The position numbers and the translations under genes are program-made. Below the pieces are notes generated by a model, which had not been told where the DNA came from, made no database searches, and saw only the letters and a program-made list of their open reading frames with translations. A stretch of DNA of 64,000 nucleotides from Albidovulum sediminis. Lineage in GTDB: Bacteria; Pseudomonadota; Alphaproteobacteria; Rhodobacterales; Rhodobacteraceae. Each line of letters starts with the position of its first letter. Positions within the stretch are counted from its first letter, which is position 1. The DNA lies in assembly GCF_025380365.1 (NCBI RefSeq), contig NZ_JAOCQF010000004.1, forward strand, positions 1 through 64,000. Reading direction: 5' to 3'. Below, one piece after another: positions 1-6,950 of this stretch.

Positions 1-77
1 AGGAAAAACTCCGCTTCGCCATCCGCGAAGGCGGCCGCACCGTCGGCGCAGGCGTCGTCTCCAAGATCCTCAAGTAA
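1..77 (+). CDS. tuf: Elongation factor Tu, C-terminal end (partial)
   Basis: Only the last 24 codons and the stop are present; reading from base 3 they give the typical EF-Tu end (FAIREGGRTVGAGVVSKILK). EF-Tu is the GTPase that brings aminoacyl-tRNA to the ribosome. The gene enters from the left edge. A strong intrinsic terminator follows about 50 bases later, so it ends a transcription unit. In many relatives tuf is followed closely by tRNA-Trp, secE and nusG; here tRNA-Trp lies 4.5 kb away and secE/nusG do not follow it. Confidence 0.93.
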   Translation, partial: EKLRFAIREGGRTVGAGVVSKILK

Positions 78-128
78 TCGCCGGTTCTGGCGGGCGGGCC
101 GGCAGGCCCACCCCCGGAAGACAGATCG

Positions 129-160
129 GGCCGCCCCCTGGGGCGGCCTTTTTCTTTTTG
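129..160 (+). terminator. Intrinsic terminator of tuf
   Basis: A perfect 9-bp GC stem (GGCCGCCCC / GGGGCGGCC) with a 2-base loop is followed by TTTTTCTTTTT. Confidence 0.9.
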
Positions 161-477
161 CCCGCCAGGGCTTGCGTGCATTCCTGCGCAGCCGGGCTGC
201 GAAATTCCGCTGCGGACATTTCCGCATGCCGGACTTGCAGCACGGGCAAAAGGCGCGGAACCGTTTCCCTCGGAAAAGGTCGGATCGCCGGTTTCATTCT
301 CGCGAAAGCGCCCTTTGACCGGGTTTTTTCCCCATTGGGCAGGAATCCTCACATTCAACAAAAGTTTTCGTGATGAATCAGCGGGTTGGCCGCCCCTTTC
401 CGTCCTTTCCCGGGGCTTCTATCTCAGCCGGGTCGAGGGGCAGACGCTCCTCTCTAACCCGAAAAAGGACACTGAAA
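161..477. other. Intergenic region, no gene seen
   Basis: About 320 bases between the tuf terminator and the first small exported-protein gene. Open frames here lack ribosome sites and resemble no family. It must hold the promoter of the gene at 478. The only specific signal noted is the motif at 355-374, which recurs before the paralogous gene at 3815-4063. Confidence 0.6.
355..374 (+). promoter_or_regulatory. Shared upstream motif, copy 1 (TCAAC-AAAA...TTCGTGAT)
   Basis: The 20 bases TCAACAAAAGTTTTCGTGAT end 103 bases before the start codon at 478. A close copy, on the other strand, lies at 4186-4206 before the paralogous gene. Both share TCAA, a CAAAA block and TTCGTGAT with almost the same spacing. 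Binding by a common regulator or sigma factor is inference. Confidence 0.4.
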
Positions 478-711
478 ATGAAAAACCTCGTTCTCTCCGC
501 CCTCCTGCTTGGCCTCGCCGCTCCGGCTGCCTTCGCCTACTCCGCCGACGGCCAGACGCTGCCGTCGACCGACCGTGCCGAGATCAAGCGGATCGTTCCG
601 AACGCCAATCTCGACAACCTGACTGCGGATCAGGCGGCGGCGCTGGGTGCGGCTCTCTACAGCGGCGACCAGTCCGAACGCGCCGGCAGCATCCGCGCGA
701 TCCTGAACTGA
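478..711 (+). CDS. Small exported protein, paralogue of the 3815-4063 gene
   Basis: A 77-residue protein of unknown function. The ATG at 478 is chosen because an AAAGGA site lies 8 bases upstream and translation then begins with a clean Sec signal peptide (MKNLVLSALLLGLAAPAAFA, residues 1-20). Earlier in-frame ATGs would bury that peptide. The mature part of about 57 residues has no cysteines and ends in a helix-rich segment (VPNANLDNLT, then ADQAAALGAALYS). The tail aligns by eye with the last 40 residues of the protein encoded at 3815-4063 (IPTEKMDDLT then LAQMREI), so the two form a small family. It stands alone, with its own terminator. Probably periplasmic; role not known. Confidence 0.75.
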   Translation: MKNLVLSALLLGLAAPAAFAYSADGQTLPSTDRAEIKRIVPNANLDNLTADQAAALGAALYSGDQSERAGSIRAILN

Positions 712-734
712 GTCAGACCGACCGGATCAGCAGG

Positions 735-764
735 GGCCGTCCTTCGGGGCGGTCCTTTCGTTTT
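735..764 (+). terminator. Intrinsic terminator
   Basis: The stem GGCCGTCC / GGGCGGTCC (one bulged T, one G-T pair) with a short loop is followed by TTTCGTTTT, 24 bases after the stop codon of the small exported-protein gene. Confidence 0.75.
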
Positions 765-835
765 GGTCGCGATGATTGACCGCCCCGCCGATTCGCCCCA
801 CACTTTGCCCGGCAAGCACACCGTCGGGGGAAGAC

Positions 836-1129
836 ATGTGCCAGATCTTCGCGGGGCAGGACCCCAACCGCTATGAATCCGTGACGCGCCGGCTGCGCCT
901 CAACGGGCAAAGCACGTCGATCCGCCTGGAGCGGTCGTTCTGGCGGATCCTGGATCGGATCGCGGAGCGCGAGGGCGTGTCCACACCCGCCTTCATCTCC
1001 AAGCTGCATTCGGAAGTGTTGCAGTTGCACGGAGAGGCCACGAACTTCACCTCGCTGCTGAGGTGCGCCTGCACGATACATCTGGGTGAACTTGAACAGG
1101 TCGAAGGCGCGCGGATCGCTGCCGAGTGA
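836..1129 (+). CDS. Ribbon-helix-helix domain protein (RHH_4 type)
   Basis: A 97-residue protein. The ATG at 836 has GGGGGAAG just before it; an earlier in-frame ATG at 776 has no such site. The centre reads SIRLERSFWRILDRIAEREG, the strand-helix-helix start of ribbon-helix-helix DNA-binding domains, followed by TPAFISKLHSE. Such proteins are small, dimeric, putative transcription regulators, common as orphans in Rhodobacteraceae. No antitoxin-toxin partner is adjacent, since the next gene is a VOC-fold protein 92 bases on. The target is unknown. Confidence 0.7.
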   Translation: MCQIFAGQDPNRYESVTRRLRLNGQSTSIRLERSFWRILDRIAEREGVSTPAFISKLHSEVLQLHGEATNFTSLLRCACTIHLGELEQVEGARIAAE

Positions 1130-1220
1130 CCCACAAAAACGCGGTGTAGTAGCCCGCTACTACCACGACCGGGAATTGGTCACCTAGCCTTACCAAAATC
1201 GCAAGGATTTCGGAGGGCGA

Positions 1221-1616
1221 ATGGCGAAAGCGATACATTCCATGATCCGCGTGCTTGAGGAGGCACGCTCGGTCGAGTTCTACTCCCGCGCTTTCGGGCT
1301 GAAGGTCGCGGACCGGCTGGATTTCGACAGCTTTACGCTGGTCTACCTGTCCAACGAGGAGTCGAGCTTCGAGCTTGAACTGACGATCAACAAGGGCCGG
1401 TCCGAGCCCTACAACCTTGGCGACGGCTACGGCCACCTTGCGGTTTCGGTCTCCGACCTCGACGCAGAGCACGCGCGCCTCACCGCCGCGGGCCTGGCGC
1501 CACGCAAGCTCGTCGATTTCAGGAACGGCGACGTCACGGTGGCGCGCTTCTTCTTCATCGCAGACCCCGACGGCTATCAGATCGAGGTCATCCAACGCGG
1601 CGGCCGGTTCCTGTAA
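1221..1616 (+). CDS. VOC-superfamily (glyoxalase I-like) protein
   Basis: 131 residues containing two beta-alpha-beta-beta-beta halves of the vicinal-oxygen-chelate fold. MIRVLEEARSVEFYSRAFGL opens the first, and GYGHLAVSVSDLD with FFFIADPDGYQIEVIQ closes the second. Possible metal ligands are His7, Glu52 or Glu54, His83 and Glu127, the pattern of lactoylglutathione lyase, which isomerises the hemithioacetal of methylglyoxal and glutathione. A GGAGGG site precedes the ATG. It sits 31 bases before a Tat-exported subunit and a GMC oxidoreductase on the same strand, so the three probably form one transcript, although this protein has no signal and is cytoplasmic. Another VOC dioxygenase or isomerase activity is possible. 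Confidence 0.75.
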   Translation: MAKAIHSMIRVLEEARSVEFYSRAFGLKVADRLDFDSFTLVYLSNEESSFELELTINKGRSEPYNLGDGYGHLAVSVSDLDAEHARLTAAGLAPRKLVDFRNGDVTVARFFFIADPDGYQIEVIQRGGRFL

Positions 1617-1647
1617 CCGGCCGTCTTCATGCTCAAGGGAGGGAAAA

Positions 1648-2169
1648 ATGAGCAAGATTGAACGCCACGGCCTGACCCGCCGGGCATTGCTGCAGCGCTC
1701 CGTCGCAGCCGGTGCGCTGGTCGTCGCGGGCGCGGGCTTCATCGCGGCGCCGGATGCCGCTTGGGCGCTGGAGGTCAGCGTCATTTCGGAACATCAGATG
1801 GCGACGCTGCTGCAGATGGCGCGCGACATCTATCCGCACGACAAGGTCGCCGACCGCTTCTACGCCGTCGCCGTCAAGGGCTATGACGCCGAGGACAACA
1901 AGGCGCTGGTCGAGGCGGGTGTGGCCGCACTCGACGCCGCGGCGCAGGCCGCGGGGCACGCCGACTATGTGTCGATCGGATGGGAGGAGGATCGCGTGAA
2001 GATCCTTCAGGCGATGGAGGGGGACGCCTTCTTCCAGACGGTCAGGTCGGGGCTGGTGACGGGTCTCTACAACCAGAAGGACGTCTGGCCGATCTTCGGC
2101 TACCAGGGCGAGAGCTTCAGCCAGGGCGGCTACATCGAGCGCGGCTTCAACGACATCGACTGGCTGTAA
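1648..2169 (+). CDS. Tat-exported small (gamma-type) subunit of a GMC dehydrogenase
   Basis: 173 residues. The ATG at 1648 follows AGGGAGGG. The N-terminus carries a Tat signal (LTRRALLQRSVAAGALVVAGAGF) ending near WALE at about residue 39. The remainder resembles the gluconate-2-dehydrogenase subunit-3 family: TLLQMARDIYPHDKV and later a GY-rich end (YNQKDVWPIFGYQGES). In such complexes the small subunit carries the flavoprotein through the Tat channel and stays bound to it in the periplasm. The GMC flavoprotein gene starts 15 bases downstream and has no signal of its own, which fits hitch-hiker export. The usual third subunit, a multihaem cytochrome c, is not encoded here. Confidence 0.8.
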   Translation: MSKIERHGLTRRALLQRSVAAGALVVAGAGFIAAPDAAWALEVSVISEHQMATLLQMARDIYPHDKVADRFYAVAVKGYDAEDNKALVEAGVAALDAAAQAAGHADYVSIGWEEDRVKILQAMEGDAFFQTVRSGLVTGLYNQKDVWPIFGYQGESFSQGGYIERGFNDIDWL

Positions 2170-2184
2170 GGGAGGGCCGTCACC

Positions 2185-3753
2185 ATGGTTGCGAAATTCG
2201 ACCTGAACGACGACTCCGTGGTCGTCATCATCGGCACCGGCGCGGGCGGCGGGGTTCTGGCCAACGAACTGGCGCAGAAGGGCGTCAAGGTCGTCGCGCT
2301 GGAAGCCGGCGGGCGCTACCTGCCGGAGGACTACGTCAACGACGAATGGGAAAGCTTCACCCAGTTGGCCTGGCTGGACGCCCGGACCACTTCGGGCAGC
2401 TGGCGCGTGGCCAAGGACTTCTCGGGCCTGCCGGCCTGGATCGTCAAGGCCGTGGGCGGGACCACGACCCATTGGGCTGGGGCTTCGATCCGCTTCCAGG
2501 ACCACGAATGGAAGGCGCTGAGCACCTACGGCGCGGTGGAGGGGGCAAGCCTTCTCGACTGGCCGATTGATGCCGCCGAAATGGCGCCCTGGTACGAGAA
2601 GGCCGAAGCCAAGCTGGGCGTCACCCGCACCGGCGACCGCGCGGGCCTGCCGGGGAACAACAACTACCTCGTCTTCGAGAAGGGCGCCAAGGCGCTGGGC
2701 TACAAGGAGGTCCACACCGGCCGCATGGCGATCAACTCGGCCGACTATGACGGCCGCATGGCTTGCCAGCAGACCGGCTTCTGCTTCCAGGGCTGCAAGT
2801 GGGGCGCCAAGTGGTCGGCCGCCTACACCGACATCCCGCGGGGCGAGGCCACCGGAAACCTGGAAGTGCGCGAGCGCAGCCATGCCGCGCGCATCCTGCA
2901 CGATGACAGCGGCAAGGTGACCGGGGTCGAGTACTTCGACAAGGACGGCAACCTGCAGATGCAGAAAGCGCGCATCGTCTGCGTGGCCGGCAACACCTTT
3001 GAATCGCCCCGACTTCTGCTGAACTCCGCGTCCTCCATGTTCCCGAACGGGCTTGCCAACTCCTCCGACCAGGTGGGGCGCAACTACATGCGGCACATGA
3101 CGGGCTCCGTCTATGCGGTCTTCGACAAGCCCGTGCGGATGTGGCGCGGCACGACGATGGCCGGCATCGTTCAGGACGAGGCGCGCCACGACCCCTCGCG
3201 CGGGTTCGTGGGGGGCTATGAGCTTGAAACGCTCTCGCTCGGCCTGCCGTTCATGGCGGCCTTCCTCAATCCCGGCGGCTGGGGGCGGTCCTTTACCACG
3301 GCGCTCGACAGCTACGAGAACATGGCTGGCATGTGGATCGTGGGCGAGGACATGCCGCAGGCGACGAACCGGGTCACGCTGTCGGAGACGAAGGACCAGT
3401 TCGGCCTTCCGGTCGCCAACGTCCATTTCGACGATCACCCGAACGACGTGGCGATGCGCAACCACGCCTACAAGCAGGGCATCGCGATCTACGAAGCCGT
3501 GGGCGCCACCCGCGCCTTCCCGACGCCGCCCTATCCCAGCACGCACAACCTCGGCACCAACCGCATGTCGGAGAAGCCCGAGGATGGCGTGGTGAACAAG
3601 TGGGGCCAGACCCACGACATCGCCAACCTGTTCATCTCGGATGGCAGCCAGTTCACCACCGGCGCGGCCGAGAACCCGACGCTGACGATCGTGGCGCTGG
3701 CGATCCGCCAGGCGGATCACATCGCGTCCGAGATGTCCGCCGGCAATATCTGA
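2185..3753 (+). CDS. GMC-family FAD oxidoreductase (large subunit)
   Basis: 522 residues. An FAD Rossmann motif lies near residues 12-35 (VVIIGTGAGGGVLANELA) with an acidic end after VVALEAGGR, then the GMC segment GGTTTHWAGASIRF. The C-terminal part has HNLGTNRMSE and the final GMC motif (DGSQFTTGAAENPTLTIVALA) with the Asn of the active-site region. The family oxidises alcohol or sugar hydroxyls; the substrate cannot be read from sequence. There is no signal peptide, so it is probably exported with the Tat subunit encoded 15 bases upstream. It is the last gene of its unit, followed by a strong terminator. Confidence 0.87.
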   Translation: MVAKFDLNDDSVVVIIGTGAGGGVLANELAQKGVKVVALEAGGRYLPEDYVNDEWESFTQLAWLDARTTSGSWRVAKDFSGLPAWIVKAVGGTTTHWAGASIRFQDHEWKALSTYGAVEGASLLDWPIDAAEMAPWYEKAEAKLGVTRTGDRAGLPGNNNYLVFEKGAKALGYKEVHTGRMAINSADYDGRMACQQTGFCFQGCKWGAKWSAAYTDIPRGEATGNLEVRERSHAARILHDDSGKVTGVEYFDKDGNLQMQKARIVCVAGNTFESPRLLLNSASSMFPNGLANSSDQVGRNYMRHMTGSVYAVFDKPVRMWRGTTMAGIVQDEARHDPSRGFVGGYELETLSLGLPFMAAFLNPGGWGRSFTTALDSYENMAGMWIVGEDMPQATNRVTLSETKDQFGLPVANVHFDDHPNDVAMRNHAYKQGIAIYEAVGATRAFPTPPYPSTHNLGTNRMSEKPEDGVVNKWGQTHDIANLFISDGSQFTTGAAENPTLTIVALAIRQADHIASEMSAGNI

Positions 3754-3767
3754 GTGCTTGAAAACGT

Positions 3768-3793
3768 AAAGGGCGCCCCGAGGGGCGCCCTTT
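3768..3793. terminator. Bidirectional intrinsic terminator
   Basis: A 12-bp inverted repeat, AAAGGGCGCCCC / GGGGCGCCCTTT, lies between the converging GMC gene and the small exported-protein gene on the minus strand. A and T runs flank it on both sides, so it can work in both directions. Confidence 0.85.
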
Positions 3794-3814
3794 GTCATGC
3801 GTCGCGGGTAAGCG

Positions 3815-4063
3815 TCACTCGCCGATGATCTTGAGGACCTGAGCGCGGGCGGCGTCGCCCATCTCGTGGCTGTCGACGATCGTGATGATCTCACGCATCT
3901 GCGCCAGGGTCAGATCATCCATCTTCTCGGTCGGAATCTTGAGTTCGATCAGGAACATCTTGAGCGTGTCCTGAACCATGTCGAACTCCGTCATGGCGTA
4001 GGCCCCGGAAGCGAACCCGCCCAGGGAAACGGCTGCGGCAAGGGCGAAGATCGTGGCTTTCAT
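3815..4063 (-). CDS. Small exported protein, paralogue of the 478-711 gene
   Basis: 82 residues. The ATG at 4063 is supported by AAAGGAA 7 bases upstream and by a Sec signal peptide ending at AYA (residue 23). The mature part is about 59 residues, without cysteine: TEFDMVQDTLKMFLIELKIP, then the MDDLTLAQMREIITIVDS segment and a helical end (AARAQVLKIIGE). That end aligns by eye with the 478-711 product. Function unknown. The two genes are 3.1 kb apart in opposite directions and share an upstream motif. Confidence 0.72.
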   Translation of the reverse strand: MKATIFALAAAVSLGGFASGAYAMTEFDMVQDTLKMFLIELKIPTEKMDDLTLAQMREIITIVDSHEMGDAARAQVLKIIGE

Positions 4064-4541
4064 CGTGGTCTTCCTTTCGTGCGTTGCACAGCTTGAGGTC
4101 ATTTCGTCCGGCGCTTCATCCAGCCGGTAGCTCTTTCGTAGCGAGGCTGAGCGCGGTCGGGAAAACACGTTTCCAGTCACGCGGAATCACGAATCATTTT
4201 GCTTGACAGGGGGGTTCGTGATTGTCCTCTCGACCGGGTGAAGCGAGGGGGAGCATTTCGTGATCGACCCCAAAGTTCCGTTAACATTGACCGCCCGTTC
4301 CGTAACGGAAGGCAGGCTGTCGCGCTGAAATGTTTCAATCGCCAGACGGCTGCAAAGGCGCGTTACCTTCGCATCACAGGTGCGTGAGATCACGTTGCGT
4401 TCAACTTGAGCGCGCGGCTGCCTCACGGGCGCGCGATCTGGACGGCCAATCCTGTTTCAGGGCCGCGGCGGGGCTCTGACCCGCTGCATTTTCCCCCTTC
4501 GGGAGAATCACGGCAAATCCCGGAAGCACACCAAATCGCCC
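4064..4541. other. Intergenic region, no gene seen
   Basis: About 480 bases between the small exported-protein gene (minus) and the tRNA-Trp promoter. Open frames here look accidental. It contains a 9-bp inverted repeat (AATCACGAA at 4185-4193, TTCGTGATT at 4215-4223), a further TTCGTGAT copy near 4256-4263, and a short palindrome CGTGA-GA-TCACG at 4383-4394. These may be regulator sites. Confidence 0.5.
4186..4206 (-). promoter_or_regulatory. Shared upstream motif, copy 2
   Basis: On the minus strand these 21 bases read TCAAGCAAAA, three bases, then TTCGTGAT, ending 122 bases before the start codon at 4063. They match the motif at 355-374 apart from one extra base and a few changes. The TTCGTGAT part is also one arm of a local inverted repeat. 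Confidence 0.4.
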
Positions 4542-4570
4542 TTGATTTCGCCCCGCCGCTGGAATACCCA
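4542..4570 (+). promoter_or_regulatory. Promoter of tRNA-Trp
   Basis: A -35 TTGATT and a -10-like TACCCA are separated by 17 bases, placing transcription start a few bases before the tRNA. The layout matches the promoter seen before tRNA-Met (57182-57210). Confidence 0.5.
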
Positions 4571-4582
4571 CCGCGCAGGCCC

Positions 4583-4658
4583 AGGGGTATAGCTCAGTTG
4601 GTAGAGCGACGGTCTCCAAAACCGTAGGTCGCGGGTTCGAGCCCTGCTGCCCCTGCCA
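4583..4658 (+). tRNA. trnW: tRNA-Trp (CCA anticodon)
   Basis: A 76-base cloverleaf with acceptor AGGGGTA / TGCCCCT, D-arm GCTCAGTTGGTAGAGC, anticodon stem ACGGT / ACCGT with loop CTCCAAA (anticodon CCA at 4616-4618), T-arm with GGTTCGAGCC and an encoded CCA end. In many alphaproteobacteria secE and nusG follow this gene; here the next element is 4.5S RNA on the other strand. Confidence 0.96.
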
Positions 4659-4775
4659 GGGCCGTTCAGCCGATCCGTCCAGCCAGTCTTTCCTGCCATG
4701 ATACGTGCCGTCTGCCCGCCGACGCGCCAGAGGCTGCGACAGCAGGAACAGGTTCCGGAGCGATGAAGTGAAAGG

Positions 4776-4873
4776 GTGAGAGGCTGGACATCGACCCAGA
4801 CGGGGCTCGTTACGGCTGCTTCCTTCCGGACCTGACCGGGTTGGCGAGGCGCCTGCCCGCGCCAACCTCTCGC
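4776..4873 (-). ncRNA. ffs: Signal recognition particle 4.5S RNA
   Basis: The minus strand carries the universal SRP RNA apical motif GGTCAGGTCCGGAAGGAAGC (base range about 4824-4844). The ends pair as GAGAGGTTGG with CCAGCCTCTC, giving the long helix of about 97 nt typical of alphaproteobacterial 4.5S RNA. The RNA binds Ffh and directs membrane proteins to FtsY and SecYEG. It converges with tRNA-Trp. Exact ends are estimated from the pairing and from the promoter just upstream. Confidence 0.93.
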
Positions 4874-4877
4874 GGCC

Positions 4878-4906
4878 CATATAGGCCGGGAGGGGCGGAA
4901 TGGCAA
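4878..4906 (-). promoter_or_regulatory. Promoter of 4.5S RNA
   Basis: Reading the minus strand: -35 TTGCCA, a 17-base spacer and -10 TATATG, ending about 5-7 bases before the predicted RNA start. A good housekeeping-type promoter for a stable RNA. Confidence 0.7.
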
Positions 4907-5028
4907 GTGTGCCGGGTGCCGCGGGCCGCGGGCAAACCCCGGTTGGCGCGCTGCGTAAACGGGGACGGGACAAGTCCCGCATCTTCCGCTATCAGCAGCT
5001 TCGGGCAGCGTTGACCGGGTGACGTAAA

Positions 5029-5787
5029 GTGCTTGAGCTTCCTCCGACGGCCGATCTTGCCTGGCTGTTCCTCGCCGCGCTTTCGGCCGGACTCGCGCGT
5101 GGCTTTTCCGGATTTGGCGCGGCATTGATCTTCGTCCCGCTGGCAAGTGCGGTCGTCGGCCCCCAGATCGCGGTGCCGCTTCTGCTGGTGGTCGATGGCG
5201 TCATGAGCGCCGGGATGATCCCGGCGGCGGTACGGCTGGCGCAGCGCCGCGAGGTCATGGTCATGGCCATCGGTGCGGCTGTCGGCGTGCCTGCGGGCGT
5301 CTGGCTGCTGGCGAACCTGGAGCCTTCGACGATCCGCTGGTCGATCGTGCTGGTCGTGGTGGTCCTGCTTGGGCTCCTGATGTCCGGACGGCGTTACAGT
5401 GGCCGCCCCGGCGCCCCGCTGACCATTCTTGTGGGGCTGGTTTCGGGGGTGTTTTCCGGCGCGGCCCAGATCGGCGGGCCGCCCGTCGTCGCCTACTGGC
5501 TTGGCGGAGACACACCCCTGCCGCTGGTCCGCGCCAACATCGTGGCCTATTTCGTCGTCTCCACGGTACTTGCCGCGGTCAGCTACCTCTGGGGCGGCCT
5601 GATCACTTCCGGCGTCCTTCTGCTGGCGGCGGTCAACGCGCCGCTTTACGGCCTTGGCGTCTGGGCCGGAAGCCGGATGTTCGCACTGGCGAGCGAGCGC
5701 ACCTTCCGGCGCATTTCCTATGCGATGATCGCCGCCGCCGCGCTGGCGGGAATGCCGGTTCTGGACGTGATCCTGCGCGGCAACTGA
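5029..5787 (+). CDS. TauE/SafE-family membrane exporter
   Basis: 252 residues with about eight hydrophobic segments. The start is a GTG at 5029. The family signature appears twice, once per half: LARGFSGFGAALIFVPL near residues 23-40 and GVFSGAAQIGGPPVVAYWL near residues 137-156. TauE/SafE proteins are inner-membrane carriers for sulfite, sulfoacetate or other small organosulfur or organic anions. No sulfur-metabolism gene is adjacent, so the substrate is open. It lies alone between ffs and a small membrane protein on the opposite strand. Confidence 0.85.
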   Translation: MLELPPTADLAWLFLAALSAGLARGFSGFGAALIFVPLASAVVGPQIAVPLLLVVDGVMSAGMIPAAVRLAQRREVMVMAIGAAVGVPAGVWLLANLEPSTIRWSIVLVVVVLLGLLMSGRRYSGRPGAPLTILVGLVSGVFSGAAQIGGPPVVAYWLGGDTPLPLVRANIVAYFVVSTVLAAVSYLWGGLITSGVLLLAAVNAPLYGLGVWAGSRMFALASERTFRRISYAMIAAAALAGMPVLDVILRGN

Positions 5788-5810
5788 CGGGTTGCCCCCG
5801 CGGCCGGGCC

Positions 5811-6152
5811 TTAACCTTCCGCCGTCACGTCGCGGCACCAGAGCCGGGTGAACGCGCCGGTGCAGACGGTGCGTTTGCCGAAGCCGTCGGCGCGGATGCG
5901 GGTAAACAGGACGCGGTCCTCGACCGTGACCTCAAGCCCCTCTCGGACCAGCTTGAAGCAGCCCGATGGCCGCAGCTTGCAGGTCACGAGCGCGATGGCG
6001 GCGATGGGGTCGCCCTCGGCATCGACGTCCTGGGTTGCGATCTGGTGCTCCAGCCGCGCGCGAAGCATGTCGTCGAATTCGGCCTCGCCCGGCTTGGTCA
6101 GCCAGGCGGCACCAGCCGCAAGGGCAAGCAGCAGAATGATCCAGCGGTACAA
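5811..6152 (-). CDS. Small membrane-anchored protein of unknown function
   Basis: About 113 residues with one N-terminal hydrophobic helix (WIILLLALAAGAAWL), then a soluble domain with three cysteines in the second half (TCKLRPSGC, VCTGAF, LWC), possibly disulfide-linked in the periplasm. A TTG at 6152 is preferred because AAGGAG lies six bases before it; a GTG at 6158 would directly abut that site. The pattern (anchor, TKPGEAEFDDMLR, conserved cysteines) recalls the DUF4359 family, but this is from memory and weak. Confidence 0.55.
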   Translation of the reverse strand: MYRWIILLLALAAGAAWLTKPGEAEFDDMLRARLEHQIATQDVDAEGDPIAAIALVTCKLRPSGCFKLVREGLEVTVEDRVLFTRIRADGFGKRTVCTGAFTRLWCRDVTAEG

Positions 6153-6231
6153 CGGCACCTCCTTGGCTTTGGGGTTGTTATGCCGCAGGTGGCTCGCTCG
6201 TGTCGAGCGGGAGCCGTGCAGGCACAGGGTT

Positions 6232-6873
6232 TCACGCGATGAGACCGGCCATGCGGGCGCCTTCCAGAAGCGAGGGCGCGATGTGGGTGGCGAGGTCGGT
6301 CCCCGGGGCCACCATGTCGGGAACCTGCACCACCGTCATCCCGGCCGCGTGGGCGGCGCGCGTGCCAGGATCGCTGTCCTCGAACACGAGGCAGGCCCCA
6401 GGGTCAACGCCAAGGCGCTGGGCGGCCAGCAGATAGGCATCGGGCGCGGGCTTGGCTCGGTCCACGCAATCGAAGGTCACGACCGTCGCGAAGTGGCGGT
6501 CCAGCCCGGTCAGGTGCAGCTTGTGATGGGCACGGTCGCGCCGCGTCGATGTGGCGATCGCGCGCGGCAGGGCGCGGGCGTGGAGAATGTCGAGCAGTTC
6601 CCGCGCGCCTGGCTTGAGCGGGATGCCCCGTCCTTCGACCTGGTCCGTCCGGGCGGTCAGCCGGGCGTCGAAATCGGCAAGGTCGAGCCCGGGAAAGGCC
6701 GCTCCCAGAAGCCCTGCGCAGGTGGCCATGTCCACGCCGAACAGCCGGTCCAGAACCGGATGCGCGGGGTCGAAGGACATCTCGGCCAGCACCTCGCGGG
6801 TGGCGACGGACCACAGCGACTCACTGTCGATCAGGGTGCCGTCCAGATCGAAGATCACGGCGCTGTAGGGCAT
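6232..6873 (-). CDS. HAD-IA family phosphatase (beta-phosphoglucomutase/phosphatase-like)
   Basis: 213 residues from the ATG at 6873, which follows AAGGA; a GTG 21 bases earlier has no ribosome site. HAD motif I is FDLDGTLIDSE at the N-terminus, motif II is ATSTRR, motif III is the Lys in DRAKPAPDAYL, and motif IV is VFEDSDPGTRAAHAAGM. The four-helix cap between motifs I and II places it in subfamily IA, with phosphoglycolate phosphatase and sugar-phosphate phosphatases. The exact substrate is not evident. Confidence 0.82.
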   Translation of the reverse strand: MPYSAVIFDLDGTLIDSESLWSVATREVLAEMSFDPAHPVLDRLFGVDMATCAGLLGAAFPGLDLADFDARLTARTDQVEGRGIPLKPGARELLDILHARALPRAIATSTRRDRAHHKLHLTGLDRHFATVVTFDCVDRAKPAPDAYLLAAQRLGVDPGACLVFEDSDPGTRAAHAAGMTVVQVPDMVAPGTDLATHIAPSLLEGARMAGLIA

Positions 6874-6950
6874 GGGGTCGGTGTCCTTCGGCACTGGATT
6901 GCGTTGCCGACAGGTCTAGCCCGGCCCGGTGGCAGAGGCAAATGGCGTGA

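Noticed and set aside
1633-3894. Long minus-strand open frame (753 codons) opposite the Tat/GMC genes
   Set aside because: Mirror frame of GC-rich coding DNA; His/Arg/Gly-rich product without domains.
4187-4426. Minus-strand ORF of 79 codons between the small exported-protein gene and tRNA-Trp
   Set aside because: No ribosome site, no family likeness, and the region has several regulatory-type inverted repeats.
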